Assembly (NCBI RefSeq): GCF_014217625.1 | Contig: NZ_CP043641.1 | Location: 4,154,001 to 4,218,000, forward strand | Direction of reading: 5' to 3' | DNA from: Leifsonia shinshuensis | GTDB lineage: Bacteria > Actinomycetota > Actinomycetes > Actinomycetales > Microbacteriaceae | Length of the DNA: 64,000 bases | Translations under genes and position numbers: made by a program | Shown: positions 1-8,461 of the stretch, one piece after another | Position numbering within the stretch: position 1 is the first letter of the stretch | How the letters are laid out: the number at the start of each line of letters is the position of its first letter | Notes under the pieces: generated by a model | The model's input: the letters and a program-made list of their open reading frames with translations, nothing else | The model's database searches: none | What the model was told of the DNA's origin: nothing

Positions 1-1
1 C

Positions 2-313
2 CTCGACCTCAACGACGGCTTCGGCGACCTGCGCTCGCCCGTCGAGCACGTGCTCTCCGCGGCGGACGGCCGCACGGTCACGCTGTGGGGCGACGCGTCG
101 TTCGCCTACGTCCAGGTGTTCACCCACCGGGCCTTCGCGACGAAGGAGGCCGGGGAGGTCGCGCTCGCCGTGGAGCCGATGACAGCCCCGGCGAACGCGC
201 TCAACACCGGTCAGGGTCTGCGCTGGGTGGAGCCGGGCGAGACCTGGACCGCACAGTGGGGCATCCGGCCGCGCGGCTTCGCGTCGGACTCCTACCTGGC
301 GAGCTGGGGGTAG
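2..313 (+). CDS. Aldose 1-epimerase family protein, C-terminal fragment
   Basis: The reading frame is open from the window edge to a TAG at 311-313, so only the last 103 residues are present. The fragment contains the pattern VEPMTAPANALNTG followed by LRWVEPGETW and a closing WGI strand. I recognise this as the C-terminal beta-sandwich of actinobacterial aldose 1-epimerases (galactose mutarotase fold), which interconvert sugar anomers in the cytoplasm. The catalytic His and Glu positions lie upstream of the window and cannot be checked. The 3' end overlaps the convergent SDR gene by 22 bases. Family assignment is by sequence pattern only. Confidence 0.7.
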   Translation, partial: LDLNDGFGDLRSPVEHVLSAADGRTVTLWGDASFAYVQVFTHRAFATKEAGEVALAVEPMTAPANALNTGQGLRWVEPGETWTAQWGIRPRGFASDSYLASWG

Positions 314-996
314 AGGACGCGCACGTCCTGGTGGAGCACCGCCTTCACTTGCTGCGCGGTCTCACCGACGATCGCCTCCGCGTCTCCCGCCGCGACGGCG
401 TCGAGCGCTTCGGCGACGACCTGCGCCGGCGGCACCTTGTAGCCGTCCGCGTGCGCGGCCATCTCGGTGTCGACGTAGCCGACGTGCACACCGACCACCT
501 GGATGCCCTGCGGCGCGAGCTCGACGCGGGCGGAGTTGCTGGCGGACCACAGCGCCGCCTTGCCCGCGCTGTAGGAGCCGATTGCGTACCAGCTCAGCGC
601 GGAGTGCATGTTCACGATCGCGCCCCCGCCGTTGGCGGCGATCACTGGTGCGAAGGCGCGGGTCACGAGGACCGGCCCCCAGAAGTTGGTGTCGAACTCG
701 CGGTGGATGGCGTCCAGGTCTCCGCTCACCAGGGACTGGTTCACCCCGATCCCGGCGTTGTTGACGAGCACCGTCACGTCCGTCGCGGCCTCGGCGGCCC
801 GGCGGATGCTGTCCGCGTCGGTCACGTCCAGTTCGAGCGGGACGACGCGCGGGTCGGTGACGACGACCGATTCGGGGCGGCGTGCCGCGGCGTAGACCTT
901 CGCGGCGCCGCGCTCGAGGAGTTCGGCGACGAACGCGGCGCCCAGCCCGCGGTTGGCGCCGGTGACGAGTGCGACGCGGCCGGTGATGTCGGTCAT
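292..996 (-). CDS. SDR family short-chain dehydrogenase/reductase
   Basis: The 234-residue protein is a classical short-chain dehydrogenase. It has the NAD(P)-binding TGANRGLG motif at residues 12-19, NNAG at 79-82 and an active site with Ser132, Tyr142 and Lys146 (YSAGK). The start at 996 is chosen because GGAGGAAC lies just upstream; an earlier in-frame Met (1035) would run through the operator. The substrate cannot be told from sequence. It is divergent from the TetR gene and shares with it a 14-base-gapped perfect inverted repeat, so it is very probably the regulator's target. The 3' end overlaps the convergent epimerase gene. Confidence 0.85.
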   Translation of the reverse strand: MTDITGRVALVTGANRGLGAAFVAELLERGAAKVYAAARRPESVVVTDPRVVPLELDVTDADSIRRAAEAATDVTVLVNNAGIGVNQSLVSGDLDAIHREFDTNFWGPVLVTRAFAPVIAANGGGAIVNMHSALSWYAIGSYSAGKAALWSASNSARVELAPQGIQVVGVHVGYVDTEMAAHADGYKVPPAQVVAEALDAVAAGDAEAIVGETAQQVKAVLHQDVRVLYPQLAR

Positions 997-1010
997 GGTT
1001 GTTCCTCCAA

Positions 1011-1056
1011 AAGTAAACCGATCTGTTTCCGACAATGTACACAGATCGGTTTACTT
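1011..1056. promoter_or_regulatory. Double TetR-type operator between SDR and tetR
   Basis: Bases 1011-1026 are the exact reverse complement of 1041-1056 (16-bp arms, 14-base gap). Each arm is itself centred on GATC inside an imperfect palindrome of the form AAACcGATCtGTTT, with centres 24 bp apart. Two dimer sites on nearly the same helix face are what a TetR repressor would use. The site covers the ribosome-binding region of the SDR gene and lies upstream of the -10 (TAGAAT, 1073-1078) of the regulator gene, so it could control both. Binding itself is inference. Confidence 0.75.
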
Positions 1057-1084
1057 TCTGCAACCCGGCCTCTAGAATCGACGC

Positions 1085-1681
1085 ATGACCACGACGACCA
1101 TCCCGCGCCCGAAGCCCCGGGAGCGTGTGCTGGACGCCGCCGCCCGGCTCTTCATCCGTGAGGGCGTCCACGCGGTCGGGGTCGACCGGCTCGCCCAGGA
1201 GGCCCAGGTCTCCAAGCGCTCCATCTACCAGCACTTCGAGAGCAAGGACGCGATCGTCGCAGACATGCTCACCGAGTACGGCCCACGCGTGGTCGCGGGC
1301 TACTTCAGCCAGGGGGACGACGACCGGACCCCGCGCGAGCGGGTGCTGCACGTCTACGACGCCCTCCATCGCGCCGCGGAGGCCGGCGACTACTTCGGCT
1401 GCCCGTTCGTCAACGTCGCCACCGAGCTCCGTGACAGGGACCACCCGGCCGCGCAGGTGGCGCAGCACTTCAAGGGCGAGCTGACCGCGTACTTCCAGCG
1501 CCAGGCCGAGGCAGCAGGGGCAGCCTCGCCGCACGTGCTCGCCGTCCAGCTCACACTGCTGTTCGACGGCGCGTCCGCGAGCGCTGCGCTGTGCGGCGGG
1601 ACACCGTTGGCCGCCCGGCTCGCTGCCGAGACACTGTGGGACGCGGCATTGCGGGACGCGGCGGTCAGCGCCGCCCGGTGA
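1085..1681 (+). CDS. TetR/AcrR family transcriptional regulator
   Basis: This 198-residue protein has an N-terminal TetR helix-turn-helix (about residues 13-58, with the hallmark VSKRSIYQHFESKDAIV) and a variable helical ligand-binding domain. It probably represses the divergent SDR gene through the double operator at 1011-1056. No Shine-Dalgarno is present, but TAGAAT (1073-1078) ends exactly 6 bases before the ATG, so the transcript is probably leaderless. The ligand is unknown. The 3' end overlaps the convergent DUF1801 gene by 17 bases. Confidence 0.88.
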   Translation: MTTTTIPRPKPRERVLDAAARLFIREGVHAVGVDRLAQEAQVSKRSIYQHFESKDAIVADMLTEYGPRVVAGYFSQGDDDRTPRERVLHVYDALHRAAEAGDYFGCPFVNVATELRDRDHPAAQVAQHFKGELTAYFQRQAEAAGAASPHVLAVQLTLLFDGASASAALCGGTPLAARLAAETLWDAALRDAAVSAAR

Positions 1682-2057
1682 GCTTGCGCCAGCCGCCCGC
1701 GCGGTTGTCCGCGATCAGCCGCCGCAGGAAGACCAGCAGCGCCTCCCGGTCGATCGGGTCGCCCTCCCGGAAGCCGACGGTGCGCGCGGTCGTGTTGTCG
1801 TGGCCGGCCGTGATGAGCCCGGCAGGGTCGGGGACGATCCCACCGTCGTAGACGAACAGGTTGACATGGTCCTTCGCCGCGAGGAACGCCGCCACGTTCC
1901 CGTCGAGCACGAAGTACGGCTGCACGCTGCGCTTGATCGTCTCCTCGATCTCCGGGTCCGCCGCGTGCAGGATGTCCCGCAGCTCGCCGAAGACCTCCTG
2001 CTGCCAGGCCGGCAGCGGCGCCAGGTACGCGTCCACCCGGGAGTCGCGTTCGCTCAT
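1665..2057 (-). CDS. DUF1801 domain-containing protein
   Basis: A 130-residue cytoplasmic protein of the DUF1801 (YdhG-like) family. It shows the typical order: a helical start (YLAPLPAWQQEVFGELRDIL), EIEETIKRSVQPYF, a FVYDGGIV strand, and a C-terminal helix before basic residues. Members have a small alpha/beta fold and no proven reaction; some iron-uptake proteins contain the domain. The start has TACGCT (complement of 2064-2069) ending 6 bases before the ATG, matching the leaderless pattern seen elsewhere here. It overlaps the end of the TetR gene tail to tail. Confidence 0.75.
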   Translation of the reverse strand: MSERDSRVDAYLAPLPAWQQEVFGELRDILHAADPEIEETIKRSVQPYFVLDGNVAAFLAAKDHVNLFVYDGGIVPDPAGLITAGHDNTTARTVGFREGDPIDREALLVFLRRLIADNRAGGWRKLTGRR

Positions 2058-2082
2058 GGTCGGAGCGTACGCCGCGCCGTCG

Positions 2083-3180
2083 TCACGGCACGATCGACAG
2101 GAAGATGAAAGCGGCGAAGACGATCAGGTGGATGCCGCCCTTGATGCGCGCCGCCTGCCCCGGCATGATCGTCAGGATGCTGATGACCACCGTGAGGATC
2201 AGCAGCACGATCTGAGACGACCCGAGCCCCAGGTGCAGCGGCCCCGGCAGCCAGATCGACGCGACGGCGATCGCTGGGATGGTGAGCCCGATGCTCGCGA
2301 TCGCGGAGCCGAGCGCCAGGTTGAGGCTGGTCTGCATCCGGTTGCGCCGCGCGGCCTTCGAGGCCGCGATGCCTTCCGGGAGCAGCACGAGCAGCGCGAT
2401 GATGACGCCCACGAACGACTGCGGGAGGCCGATCCCGGTCACGGCGCGCTCGATCGGGGTGGACTCCAGCTTGGCCAGCCCGACCACGGCGACGAGCGCG
2501 ACGAGCAGGAGGCCGACGCTGATCAGCGCGGTGCGGGTGGTCGGCGCGTCGGCGTGGCTGTCCTCGGTCAGCGGCGTGCCCTTGGGCGAGACCGGGAGGA
2601 AGAAGTCGCGGTGCGCGAACGTCTGCGTGAAGACGAACATCCCGTACAGCGCGACCGACGCGATCGCGGCGAAGGCGAGCTGCCCCGGCGAGAACTCCGG
2701 TCCCGGCGTCGCCTCCGTGAACGTCGGCAGCACCATGGTGAGGGTGGCCATCGCCGTCACCGTGCCCAGCGCGGCGCCGCTGCCCTGCGCGTTGAACGTC
2801 GTGGTCTCCTTGCGGCTGGCGCTGAGCAGGAGGCTGAGGCCGACGATCCCGTTCATCGTGATCATCACCGCGGAGAACACGGTGTCCCGGGCGAGCGTCG
2901 CGGAGTCCTTGCCCGTCGTCATCAGCGTCACGATGAGCGCCACCTCGATGATCGTGACCGCCACGGCCAGCACGAGGGAGCCGAACGGCTCGCCCACCCG
3001 GTGCGCCACGACCTCCGCGTGCTGCACGGCGGCGAGCACAGTCCCGGCCAGCACGACCGCGATCAGCGCGACCGCGACCGGCTGCAGTTCGACCGTCCAG
3101 AACGCCACCAGGACGACCACTCCGATGACGGGGACGACGACCGTCCAGAAGCGTGCCAGCCAGGTCCCGAGCGCTCTCAT
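2083..3180 (-). CDS. Calcium:proton antiporter (ChaA-like, CaCA superfamily)
   Basis: This 365-residue integral membrane protein has about eleven hydrophobic segments. It carries the two alpha-repeat motifs of cation/Ca2+ exchangers: GEPFGSLVLAVAVTIIEVAL in the first half and LLPEGIAASKAARRNRMQ followed by LNLALGSAIASIGLTIP in the second. Both acidic residues expected for ion coupling (TIIE, LLPE) are present. It should export Ca2+ (or Na+/K+) against protons at the cytoplasmic membrane. I place the start at 3180 because CAGTAT lies 6 bases upstream, fitting leaderless transcription. An upstream in-frame Met at 3201 would add seven residues. Confidence 0.82.
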   Translation of the reverse strand: MRALGTWLARFWTVVVPVIGVVVLVAFWTVELQPVAVALIAVVLAGTVLAAVQHAEVVAHRVGEPFGSLVLAVAVTIIEVALIVTLMTTGKDSATLARDTVFSAVMITMNGIVGLSLLLSASRKETTTFNAQGSGAALGTVTAMATLTMVLPTFTEATPGPEFSPGQLAFAAIASVALYGMFVFTQTFAHRDFFLPVSPKGTPLTEDSHADAPTTRTALISVGLLLVALVAVVGLAKLESTPIERAVTGIGLPQSFVGVIIALLVLLPEGIAASKAARRNRMQTSLNLALGSAIASIGLTIPAIAVASIWLPGPLHLGLGSSQIVLLILTVVISILTIMPGQAARIKGGIHLIVFAAFIFLSIVP

Positions 3181-3261
3181 GCCTTCATACTGCCAGTGCA
3201 TCTCGGCCCGGGGCGGCGAGTCCTCGCACGAGCCGGGGCCCGGGCGTGCTGAGAATAGTGC

Positions 3262-3882
3262 ATGTCCGCCTCGACTCGTGCCTCCATCGCCCGGCCCGCT
3301 CTCGCCCTCGCGCTCGCCGCGGCGTTCGCCTGGGGCCTCGCCGGCTGCGCCGCAGGCACGAACCCGTCGTCGTCGCCCGCCTCGTCGGTCAGCACGCCCG
3401 ACGCCGCATCCGACTCACCGCGCCCGACCGCGACCAGCACCTCGCAGCCCGTCCAGGGCCAGTGCGCCACGTCCGACCTCGCCGGGAGCATCGGCAAGGG
3501 TGGAGGCGGCGCGGCCGGCCACGTGGAGGTCACCCTCATCCTCACCAACAACGGCTCATCGCAGTGCTCGCTGCAGGGCTGGCCCGGTGTCTCGTTCGTC
3601 GGGAACGGCAATGGCACCCAGCTCGGCAGCCCGGCCCAGTTCGACCGCAGCACCCCGCACGACACGGTCGTCCTGCAGCCGGGAGGCACCGCGCAGGCGC
3701 CGCTGCGGATCGCACAGGCCGGGAACTACTCCGACTCGGACTGCAAGCCGCAGCCCGCCGACGGGTTCCGCGTCTACCCTCCGGGGGCGACCGATTCGCT
3801 GTTCGTGAAGGACGCCGACTTCACGGCGTGCACGGCCACGACGGTGAACCTGCTCACGGTCGGCGGCCTCGCGGCCCCGTGA
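3262..3882 (+). CDS. DUF4232 domain lipoprotein
   Basis: A 206-residue exported lipoprotein. The signal peptide has basic N-terminal residues, a hydrophobic core and the lipobox LAGC with Cys29. A Ser/Thr/Pro-rich tether (about 30-65) follows, then a DUF4232 beta-sandwich: LILTNNGSSQCSLQGWPGVSFVG and a later DTVVLQPGGTAQAPLRI. Cysteines in the sandwich could form disulfides outside the membrane. DUF4232 lipoproteins are common in actinobacterial envelopes and have no established function. The gene stands alone, 35 bases before the ClC gene. GAGAAT just upstream of the ATG may be a -10 element. Confidence 0.8.
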   Translation: MSASTRASIARPALALALAAAFAWGLAGCAAGTNPSSSPASSVSTPDAASDSPRPTATSTSQPVQGQCATSDLAGSIGKGGGGAAGHVEVTLILTNNGSSQCSLQGWPGVSFVGNGNGTQLGSPAQFDRSTPHDTVVLQPGGTAQAPLRIAQAGNYSDSDCKPQPADGFRVYPPGATDSLFVKDADFTACTATTVNLLTVGGLAAP

Positions 3883-3917
3883 CCGGAACGCGTCACGGCT
3901 GGCAGTAGCCTGGGAGC

Positions 3918-5195
3918 GTGCCCACCTCCCGACGCGTGCCCTCGCGCGCCACGCCCGCCTGGCTGATCAGGCTCGTCGTCGTCACCACGCTCGTCGGCGT
4001 CGGCGCGGGAGTGGGCGGCGGGCTGGTCTACCTCGGCCTCCACACCATCCAGCACCTGGCGTTCGGGTACTCGGAGGGGACCTTCCTGGAGGGGCTCCTC
4101 GAAGCCCCGCCGGCGAACCGCGTCATCGCCCTGGTCCTCGCCGGCATCCTCGGCGCGGTCGGCTGGTTCTTCCTGCGCCGCTGGGGACGCCGCAGCCCCG
4201 GCCACGCCATCGTGTCGGTGGAGGCCGCGGTCGGCGGCCGCAGGATGCCCGCCGTCGTCACCCTCCTCAACTCCGCCCTCCAGGTGATCATCGTGGGCCT
4301 CGGCGCCTCCATCGGCCGGGAGGTCGCCCCGCGCGAGATCGCCGCCTGGTGGGCGTCCTGGCTGTCCGAGCGCGCTGGCGTGAGCGCACGCGAGCGCCGC
4401 ATCCTGGTCGCCTGCGGCGCGGGCGCCGGCCTGGCCGCCGTCTACAACGTCCCGTTCGGCGGCGCGGTCTTCGCCATCGAGATCCTGCTCGCCGAGATCA
4501 GCTTCGCCACGGTGCTGCCCGCGCTCGCCACCTCGGCGATCGCGGCACTCGTCGCCCGGCTGGTGGTGCCGGCCAACCCGCTGTACCTCGTGCACCAGAT
4601 CCCGCTGCGCCCGCAGATCGTGGTGTGGGCGATCCTCGCCGGCCCGATCATCGGCTTCGCCGCCGTCGGTTTCGTGCGGTTGACCCGCTTCGCCCAGAAT
4701 CACCGGCCGAAGTCGTGGGGCATCCTCATCGTCATGCCGCTCGTCTTCGCCGCGGTCGGCGTCGTGTCGCTCTGGCTGCCCGCGATCCTCGGCAACGGCC
4801 GCTCCCTCGGCCAGCTCGCGCTGTCGGCGTCGCTGCCCGTCCTGGTCATCCTGCTGACGACCGTGGTCAAGACCGCGGCGACGGTCGGGACCATCGGGGC
4901 GGGCGCCGCCGGCGGCACGCTGACCCCGTCGTTCGCGATCGGCGCCGGCGTCGGCCTGACACTCGGCGGCGTGTGGGAGTTGCTCTGGCCCGGCGAGCCG
5001 ATCGCGGCCTTCGCCCTGCTCGGCGCGGCGGCCTTCCTCGCTGTGACGATGCGCGCACCGCTGACGGCGCTGCTCCTGGTGATGGAGTTCACGAACCAGG
5101 GCCCGGACATGCTGGCGCCGATCATGCTCTGCATCGCGGGGGCCGTGGCGGTGGGGTACGTGCTGGAGCGGGGGCGGGTCACCGGGGTGGCGTGA
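3918..5195 (+). CDS. ClC-family chloride channel/antiporter
   Basis: The 425-residue membrane protein follows the ClC fold: many hydrophobic helices and the anion-filter motifs. GREVAP at 133-138 corresponds to the GK/REGP motif and its Glu135 is the gating/proton glutamate. The later GGTLTPSFAIG matches the GxFxP region. The first filter motif (GSGIP) is degenerate here (PGHAIVSVEAAV), so selectivity may differ. There are no C-terminal CBS domains, as in short bacterial members. The GTG start has TAGCCT (3906-3911) ending 6 bases upstream, consistent with a leaderless mRNA. Its role is Cl-/H+ exchange or anion efflux at the cytoplasmic membrane. Confidence 0.87.
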   Translation: MPTSRRVPSRATPAWLIRLVVVTTLVGVGAGVGGGLVYLGLHTIQHLAFGYSEGTFLEGLLEAPPANRVIALVLAGILGAVGWFFLRRWGRRSPGHAIVSVEAAVGGRRMPAVVTLLNSALQVIIVGLGASIGREVAPREIAAWWASWLSERAGVSARERRILVACGAGAGLAAVYNVPFGGAVFAIEILLAEISFATVLPALATSAIAALVARLVVPANPLYLVHQIPLRPQIVVWAILAGPIIGFAAVGFVRLTRFAQNHRPKSWGILIVMPLVFAAVGVVSLWLPAILGNGRSLGQLALSASLPVLVILLTTVVKTAATVGTIGAGAAGGTLTPSFAIGAGVGLTLGGVWELLWPGEPIAAFALLGAAAFLAVTMRAPLTALLLVMEFTNQGPDMLAPIMLCIAGAVAVGYVLERGRVTGVA

Positions 5196-5338
5196 GCGTC
5201 CTCGCGTGACCTCGGCGTGACCCGATTCATAGGAATCTCTAGTTTTCTCCCGGCGGAGTCAAAACCTCCCCATCACGGCCTCCCACTCGGATGCGGTGTG
5301 CTGTCGACATCAAGCCTGAAGTCGAGAGGACCACAGTC

Positions 5339-6652
5339 ATGGACGAGGTCGAGGGAGTTCCCCCCGTAGCAGCAGAGCATCGTGCGGCACAGCCCGCCCC
5401 CGCCGCACCAGCGCGCGCAGCGCGGAGCCGACGCCGGCCGGTGATCGTGGTCTGCACCGCGGTCGCCGCGACCGTCGCCGTGGGCTCGGCGTTCGGGCTC
5501 GGGGCGCTGGCCTACACCGCCGGGTCCGCCTCCACCACCGCCTCCACCACGTCCGGCAGCGTCCACAACACGCTGAGCAGGAACGGGTTCGGCTCGGGAG
5601 GGTACGGCTACGGCTACGGGAGCAGCGGAGGCTACGGCTCGTCCGGCTCCGGCTCCGGCTCGTCGTCGGGTTCGTCCTCCTCCGGCTCCTCCAACCTCGC
5701 GAGCGCCACCGCCGCCGAGGAGGTCGGTGTCGTCGATATCACGTCCCAGCTCAGCTACGCGCAGGCGGAGAGCGCGGGCACCGGCCTCGTGCTCACCTCC
5801 AGCGGCGAGATCCTCACCAACAACCACGTGGTGGAGCAGGCCACCAGCATCAGCGTCACGGTCGTCGCGACCGGAGCGCAGTACACGGCCACCGTGGTCG
5901 GCACGGACTCCACCGATGACATCGCCGTGCTCCAGCTGAGCAACGCCTCCGGCCTCAGCACGGCGAACCTGGACACCGCGGGCGACGCGGCCGTCGGCGA
6001 CGCGGTCACCGGCGTCGGGAACGCCGGCGGCACGGGCGGCACGCCGTCCGCCTCGCCGGGGACCGTGACCGCGCTCGACCAGACCATCACAACGCAGGCC
6101 GAGCAGACGGCCGTCTCGGAGACGCTGAACGGCCTGATCCAGACCGACGCCGACATCCAGGCCGGCGACTCCGGCGGCCCCCTGTTCAACGCGTCCGACC
6201 AGGTGATCGGCATCGACACCGCCGCGGCGCAGGGCGGCGCGACCGAAGGCTACGCCATCCCGATCCAGAACGCGCTCACCATCGCGGGCGAGATCACCTC
6301 GGGCCAGGCGTCGTCCACGGTGACGATCGGCTACCCGGCGTTCCTGGGGGTGGAGGTCGCGTCGACGGACAACTCGGCTGCCGGGTACGGCTACGGCTCC
6401 TCCGGATCCTCCGTCTCGGCCAGCGGGGCCACCATCTCGGGCGTCGTCTCCGGCGGCCCGGCCGCCTCCGCCGGCCTCACCGCCGGCGACACGATCACTG
6501 CAGTGAACGGAACCGCGATCGACTCGGCCCAGGCCCTCACGACCGCGCTCGCCGCCCTCCACCCGGGCGACAGCGTGAGCATCGCCTGGACCGACGCGTC
6601 CGGCGCCTCCCAGTCGGCGCAGGTGACGCTGGCCCAGGGGCCGGTGGCGTAG
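5339..6652 (+). CDS. Membrane-anchored HtrA/DegP-type serine protease with PDZ domain
   Basis: 437 residues. After a cytoplasmic Pro/Ala/Arg-rich tail there is one membrane helix (about 34-60) and a low-complexity Gly/Tyr/Ser linker (about 82-120). A trypsin-like domain follows with a visible triad: His163 (TNNHVV), Asp194 (DDIAVLQL) and Ser278 (GDSGGPL). A C-terminal PDZ domain (about 345-435) is preceded by a second short GYGYGSSGSS spacer. It should act as an extracytoplasmic protease or chaperone in envelope quality control. The start at 5339 follows GAGAGGA by 8 bases; an earlier Met at 5291 lacks support. A strong terminator follows the gene. Confidence 0.88.
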   Translation: MDEVEGVPPVAAEHRAAQPAPAAPARAARSRRRPVIVVCTAVAATVAVGSAFGLGALAYTAGSASTTASTTSGSVHNTLSRNGFGSGGYGYGYGSSGGYGSSGSGSGSSSGSSSSGSSNLASATAAEEVGVVDITSQLSYAQAESAGTGLVLTSSGEILTNNHVVEQATSISVTVVATGAQYTATVVGTDSTDDIAVLQLSNASGLSTANLDTAGDAAVGDAVTGVGNAGGTGGTPSASPGTVTALDQTITTQAEQTAVSETLNGLIQTDADIQAGDSGGPLFNASDQVIGIDTAAAQGGATEGYAIPIQNALTIAGEITSGQASSTVTIGYPAFLGVEVASTDNSAAGYGYGSSGSSVSASGATISGVVSGGPAASAGLTAGDTITAVNGTAIDSAQALTTALAALHPGDSVSIAWTDASGASQSAQVTLAQGPVA

Positions 6653-6681
6653 GCGGCCGGTGGCGTAAGCGGACCCCCACG

Positions 6682-6716
6682 GAACGGGCCCCGGGCGACA
6701 CGCTCGGGGCCCGTTC
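6682..6716 (+). terminator. Intrinsic terminator after the HtrA-type gene
   Basis: A perfect 12-bp stem (6682-6693 with 6705-6716) with an 11-base loop is followed by TGTTTCGT. It lies 30 bases after the protease stop codon and ends that transcription unit. Confidence 0.85.
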
Positions 6717-6830
6717 TGTTTCGTCGTGATGCAGGTGCGTGGACCCGCCCGCGCCGGGTCCCGGGGCGTGTCGGCGGGCTGCTAGAGTCGCGCCAGGCCG
6801 CCGCGACGACGCGGCCCACGAGGAGATGCC

Positions 6831-7121
6831 ATGGACGAGCCCGAGTTCACCCCCTTCCCGCAGGCAAGCGCTGAGGCCCGGCCGGTGGCGCCGCCGTTGC
6901 CGTTCAGCCAGCAGGCGATCTGGGGTTTCGTGATCTCGTGCGTGAGCCTGTTCGTCTTCGGATTCCTCGGCCTGCTCGGAGTCCTCCTCGCGTCCCGCGG
7001 TTTCCGCGCGGCATCGCAGGGCCGGGCGCGCGGTCGCGGGTTGGCCATCGCCGGGATGATCGTCGGGACCGTGGGGTTCCTGTTCTACGCCGTCATGTTC
7101 TGGTGGTCGCACTTCGCGTAA
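6831..7121 (+). CDS. Small DUF4190-like membrane protein
   Basis: A 96-residue protein with a Pro-rich N-terminus and two hydrophobic helices (about 27-52 and 67-92). Between them is the short turn SRGFRAASQGRARGRGLAIAG. This hairpin with a GRGLAIAGMIVG stretch is characteristic of DUF4190 proteins, which are small inner-membrane proteins of unknown role in Gram-positive bacteria. A GAGGAG ribosome-binding site sits 6 bases before the ATG. It is followed by another small membrane protein gene on the same strand. Confidence 0.7.
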   Translation: MDEPEFTPFPQASAEARPVAPPLPFSQQAIWGFVISCVSLFVFGFLGLLGVLLASRGFRAASQGRARGRGLAIAGMIVGTVGFLFYAVMFWWSHFA

Positions 7122-7262
7122 GCCGCTCGACCGGCTGCGAGTCACCAACTCCCCACCGGGCCCGGACGCTCCGGAGAGCGGATGGCGGGTGCTGTCCCCG
7201 TGGCGGCGGGCCGCCCGGACGGGGGATGTCTCGCCCGGGACTCCCTCCCATACGCTTCCCCC

Positions 7263-7829
7263 ATGGGGGATCAGCAGTTCTACGGCCGCGACCGGAACAC
7301 CGAATGGAGGCGACCGCTGATCGTCGCGTCGATCGTCGTCGGGTCGGTTCTCGCGCTCGGAATGGTCGCCGTGGTCGTTTTCGCGGTCGTAGTCGCGGTC
7401 GGCATCTTCCATCCGTTCGCCTCGAACGCCGCCGAGGCCCGAATCAAGCCTTTCGATGCCGCACTCGTGGAGGCGGGGGGCACCGAGCTCTGCTCCAACG
7501 GTGATGCAGGGTACGGCTGGGACAACGCCGTCCCGTGGTCGACGGCCTACTACCTCGTCCCCGAATCGGTCGCCGTCTCCGACGACCTGAGGAGGACGGC
7601 CGCCGACCAGGGGTACACCGTCACCCCGATGGGGCCGGAAGACCCTGAAGGACCGGCACCCGCCGAGTCATTCGGTTCAGGTGAAGGCCTCCGGATCTCC
7701 ATCTACCGGAACGCGGACGTCCCGCTCTACTGCAGCGATGTCGCACACTACGGTGACCCGCACCACGTGGAAGGGAACGACGCCATCGTGGAGGTGAGCG
7801 TCTCGCTCCCTAGCCGTCTGCCCGATTGA
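7263..7829 (+). CDS. Single-pass membrane protein, unknown function
   Basis: This 188-residue protein has a short cytoplasmic start, one strongly hydrophobic helix (about 20-45) and an exported C-terminal domain. The domain contains two well-separated cysteines (ELCSNG and LYCSDV) that may pair. I do not recognise a family. The start at 7263 is preferred because TACGCT (7251-7256) ends exactly 6 bases upstream, the leaderless arrangement used by many genes here. The in-frame Met at 7182 has no such signal. It is the last chromosomal gene before the tRNA-Lys integrative element. Confidence 0.65.
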   Translation: MGDQQFYGRDRNTEWRRPLIVASIVVGSVLALGMVAVVVFAVVVAVGIFHPFASNAAEARIKPFDAALVEAGGTELCSNGDAGYGWDNAVPWSTAYYLVPESVAVSDDLRRTAADQGYTVTPMGPEDPEGPAPAESFGSGEGLRISIYRNADVPLYCSDVAHYGDPHHVEGNDAIVEVSVSLPSRLPD

Positions 7830-7843
7830 CCCCGGGTTGTGAC

Positions 7844-7897
7844 TTACTGGGTGGGCCCCGTGGGGCTCGAACCCACGACCCGCGGATTAAAAGTCCG
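7844..7897. repeat. Left attachment site (attL), tRNA-Lys 3' remnant
   Basis: These 54 bases are identical to 16255-16308. Bases 7852-7897 correspond to the T-arm, variable loop and anticodon-arm portion of tRNA-Lys; the 5' half is missing, so it is not a functional tRNA gene. Sequence diverges at once at 7898 (CTCGG against ATGCT in the intact gene), which fixes the inner boundary. Confidence 0.92.
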
Positions 7898-7990
7898 CTC
7901 GGGGCCCGCGCCAGGTGAGTCGTGGCTCGGAAGATCCGCGGAATTCCGCACTTTTGGAGCGCATTGAGATCTCTATGACCCCAGGTGATC

Positions 7991-8443
7991 TCATACAGGT
8001 GTGGGCAAATTGTGGGCACGCGACCCTTGGGGAGGGATCGGCTCTGCCTCGATCAGGTATCCGTCCCGATCTTGCGAAAGGAGCGCGGTAACCCGCCACG
8101 GCTGTCGAATGTCGGGAAGACCGAAAGCTTCGAACTCGTATGACCGCACACAGGACAAAGTTCCGCGCAGCGTGATCCGGTCGCCTACCTCGGGAAGGCG
8201 ACCGTCGGCGGCGTCCTGAGTCAGAGCCTTGAATGTCGACGTAGCAAACACGGTCTCGACTAGCTGATTGAGGTCGTCAGCTCTGGACCACTCCACTACT
8301 CCGTCATACGATTCGTCACTCCCGTCGGCTGTCCACATCCAACCCAGCCGAACCGCCATAAGAGGAATGTCTACACCTGGCAATGGTTCCGGAATCTCGT
8401 CGTCGATGACCACGTCGTCCGGAATATGGATCCTCACGCTCAC
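7991..8443 (-). CDS. Hypothetical protein of the integrative element
   Basis: 150 residues, acidic, with no membrane segment or signal peptide. The N-terminal strand MSVRIHIPDDVVIDDE and the later EVGDRITLRGTLSCVRSYEFEAFGLPD and WRVTALLSQDRDGYLIEAEPI suggest a mostly beta, possibly OB-like fold, but I recognise no family. The GTG start at 8443 has CATAGT about 7 bases upstream, compatible with a leaderless mRNA. It lies just inside the left end of the element and its 3' end contains the left arm-type recombinase sites. It is 18 bases after yoeB on the same strand. Confidence 0.5.
   Translation of the reverse strand: MSVRIHIPDDVVIDDEIPEPLPGVDIPLMAVRLGWMWTADGSDESYDGVVEWSRADDLNQLVETVFATSTFKALTQDAADGRLPEVGDRITLRGTLSCVRSYEFEAFGLPDIRQPWRVTALLSQDRDGYLIEAEPIPPQGSRAHNLPTPV
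8000..8018. other. Left arm-type recombinase sites (paired TGTGGGCA)
   Basis: TGTGGGCA occurs at 8000-8007 and again at 8011-8018, an 11-bp period. The same pair with the same period and orientation is at 16181-16199 near the other end. Paired 8-bp motifs inset from each att core are typical of arm-binding sites for the N-terminal domain of tyrosine integrases. Function is inferred from position and duplication. Confidence 0.6.
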
Positions 8444-8461
8444 AGGCTCAACTATGTCGGA

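Noticed and set aside
7852..7897. Second tRNA-Lys gene
   Set aside because: Only the 3' part is present and the sequence diverges inside the anticodon arm, so it is the att remnant.
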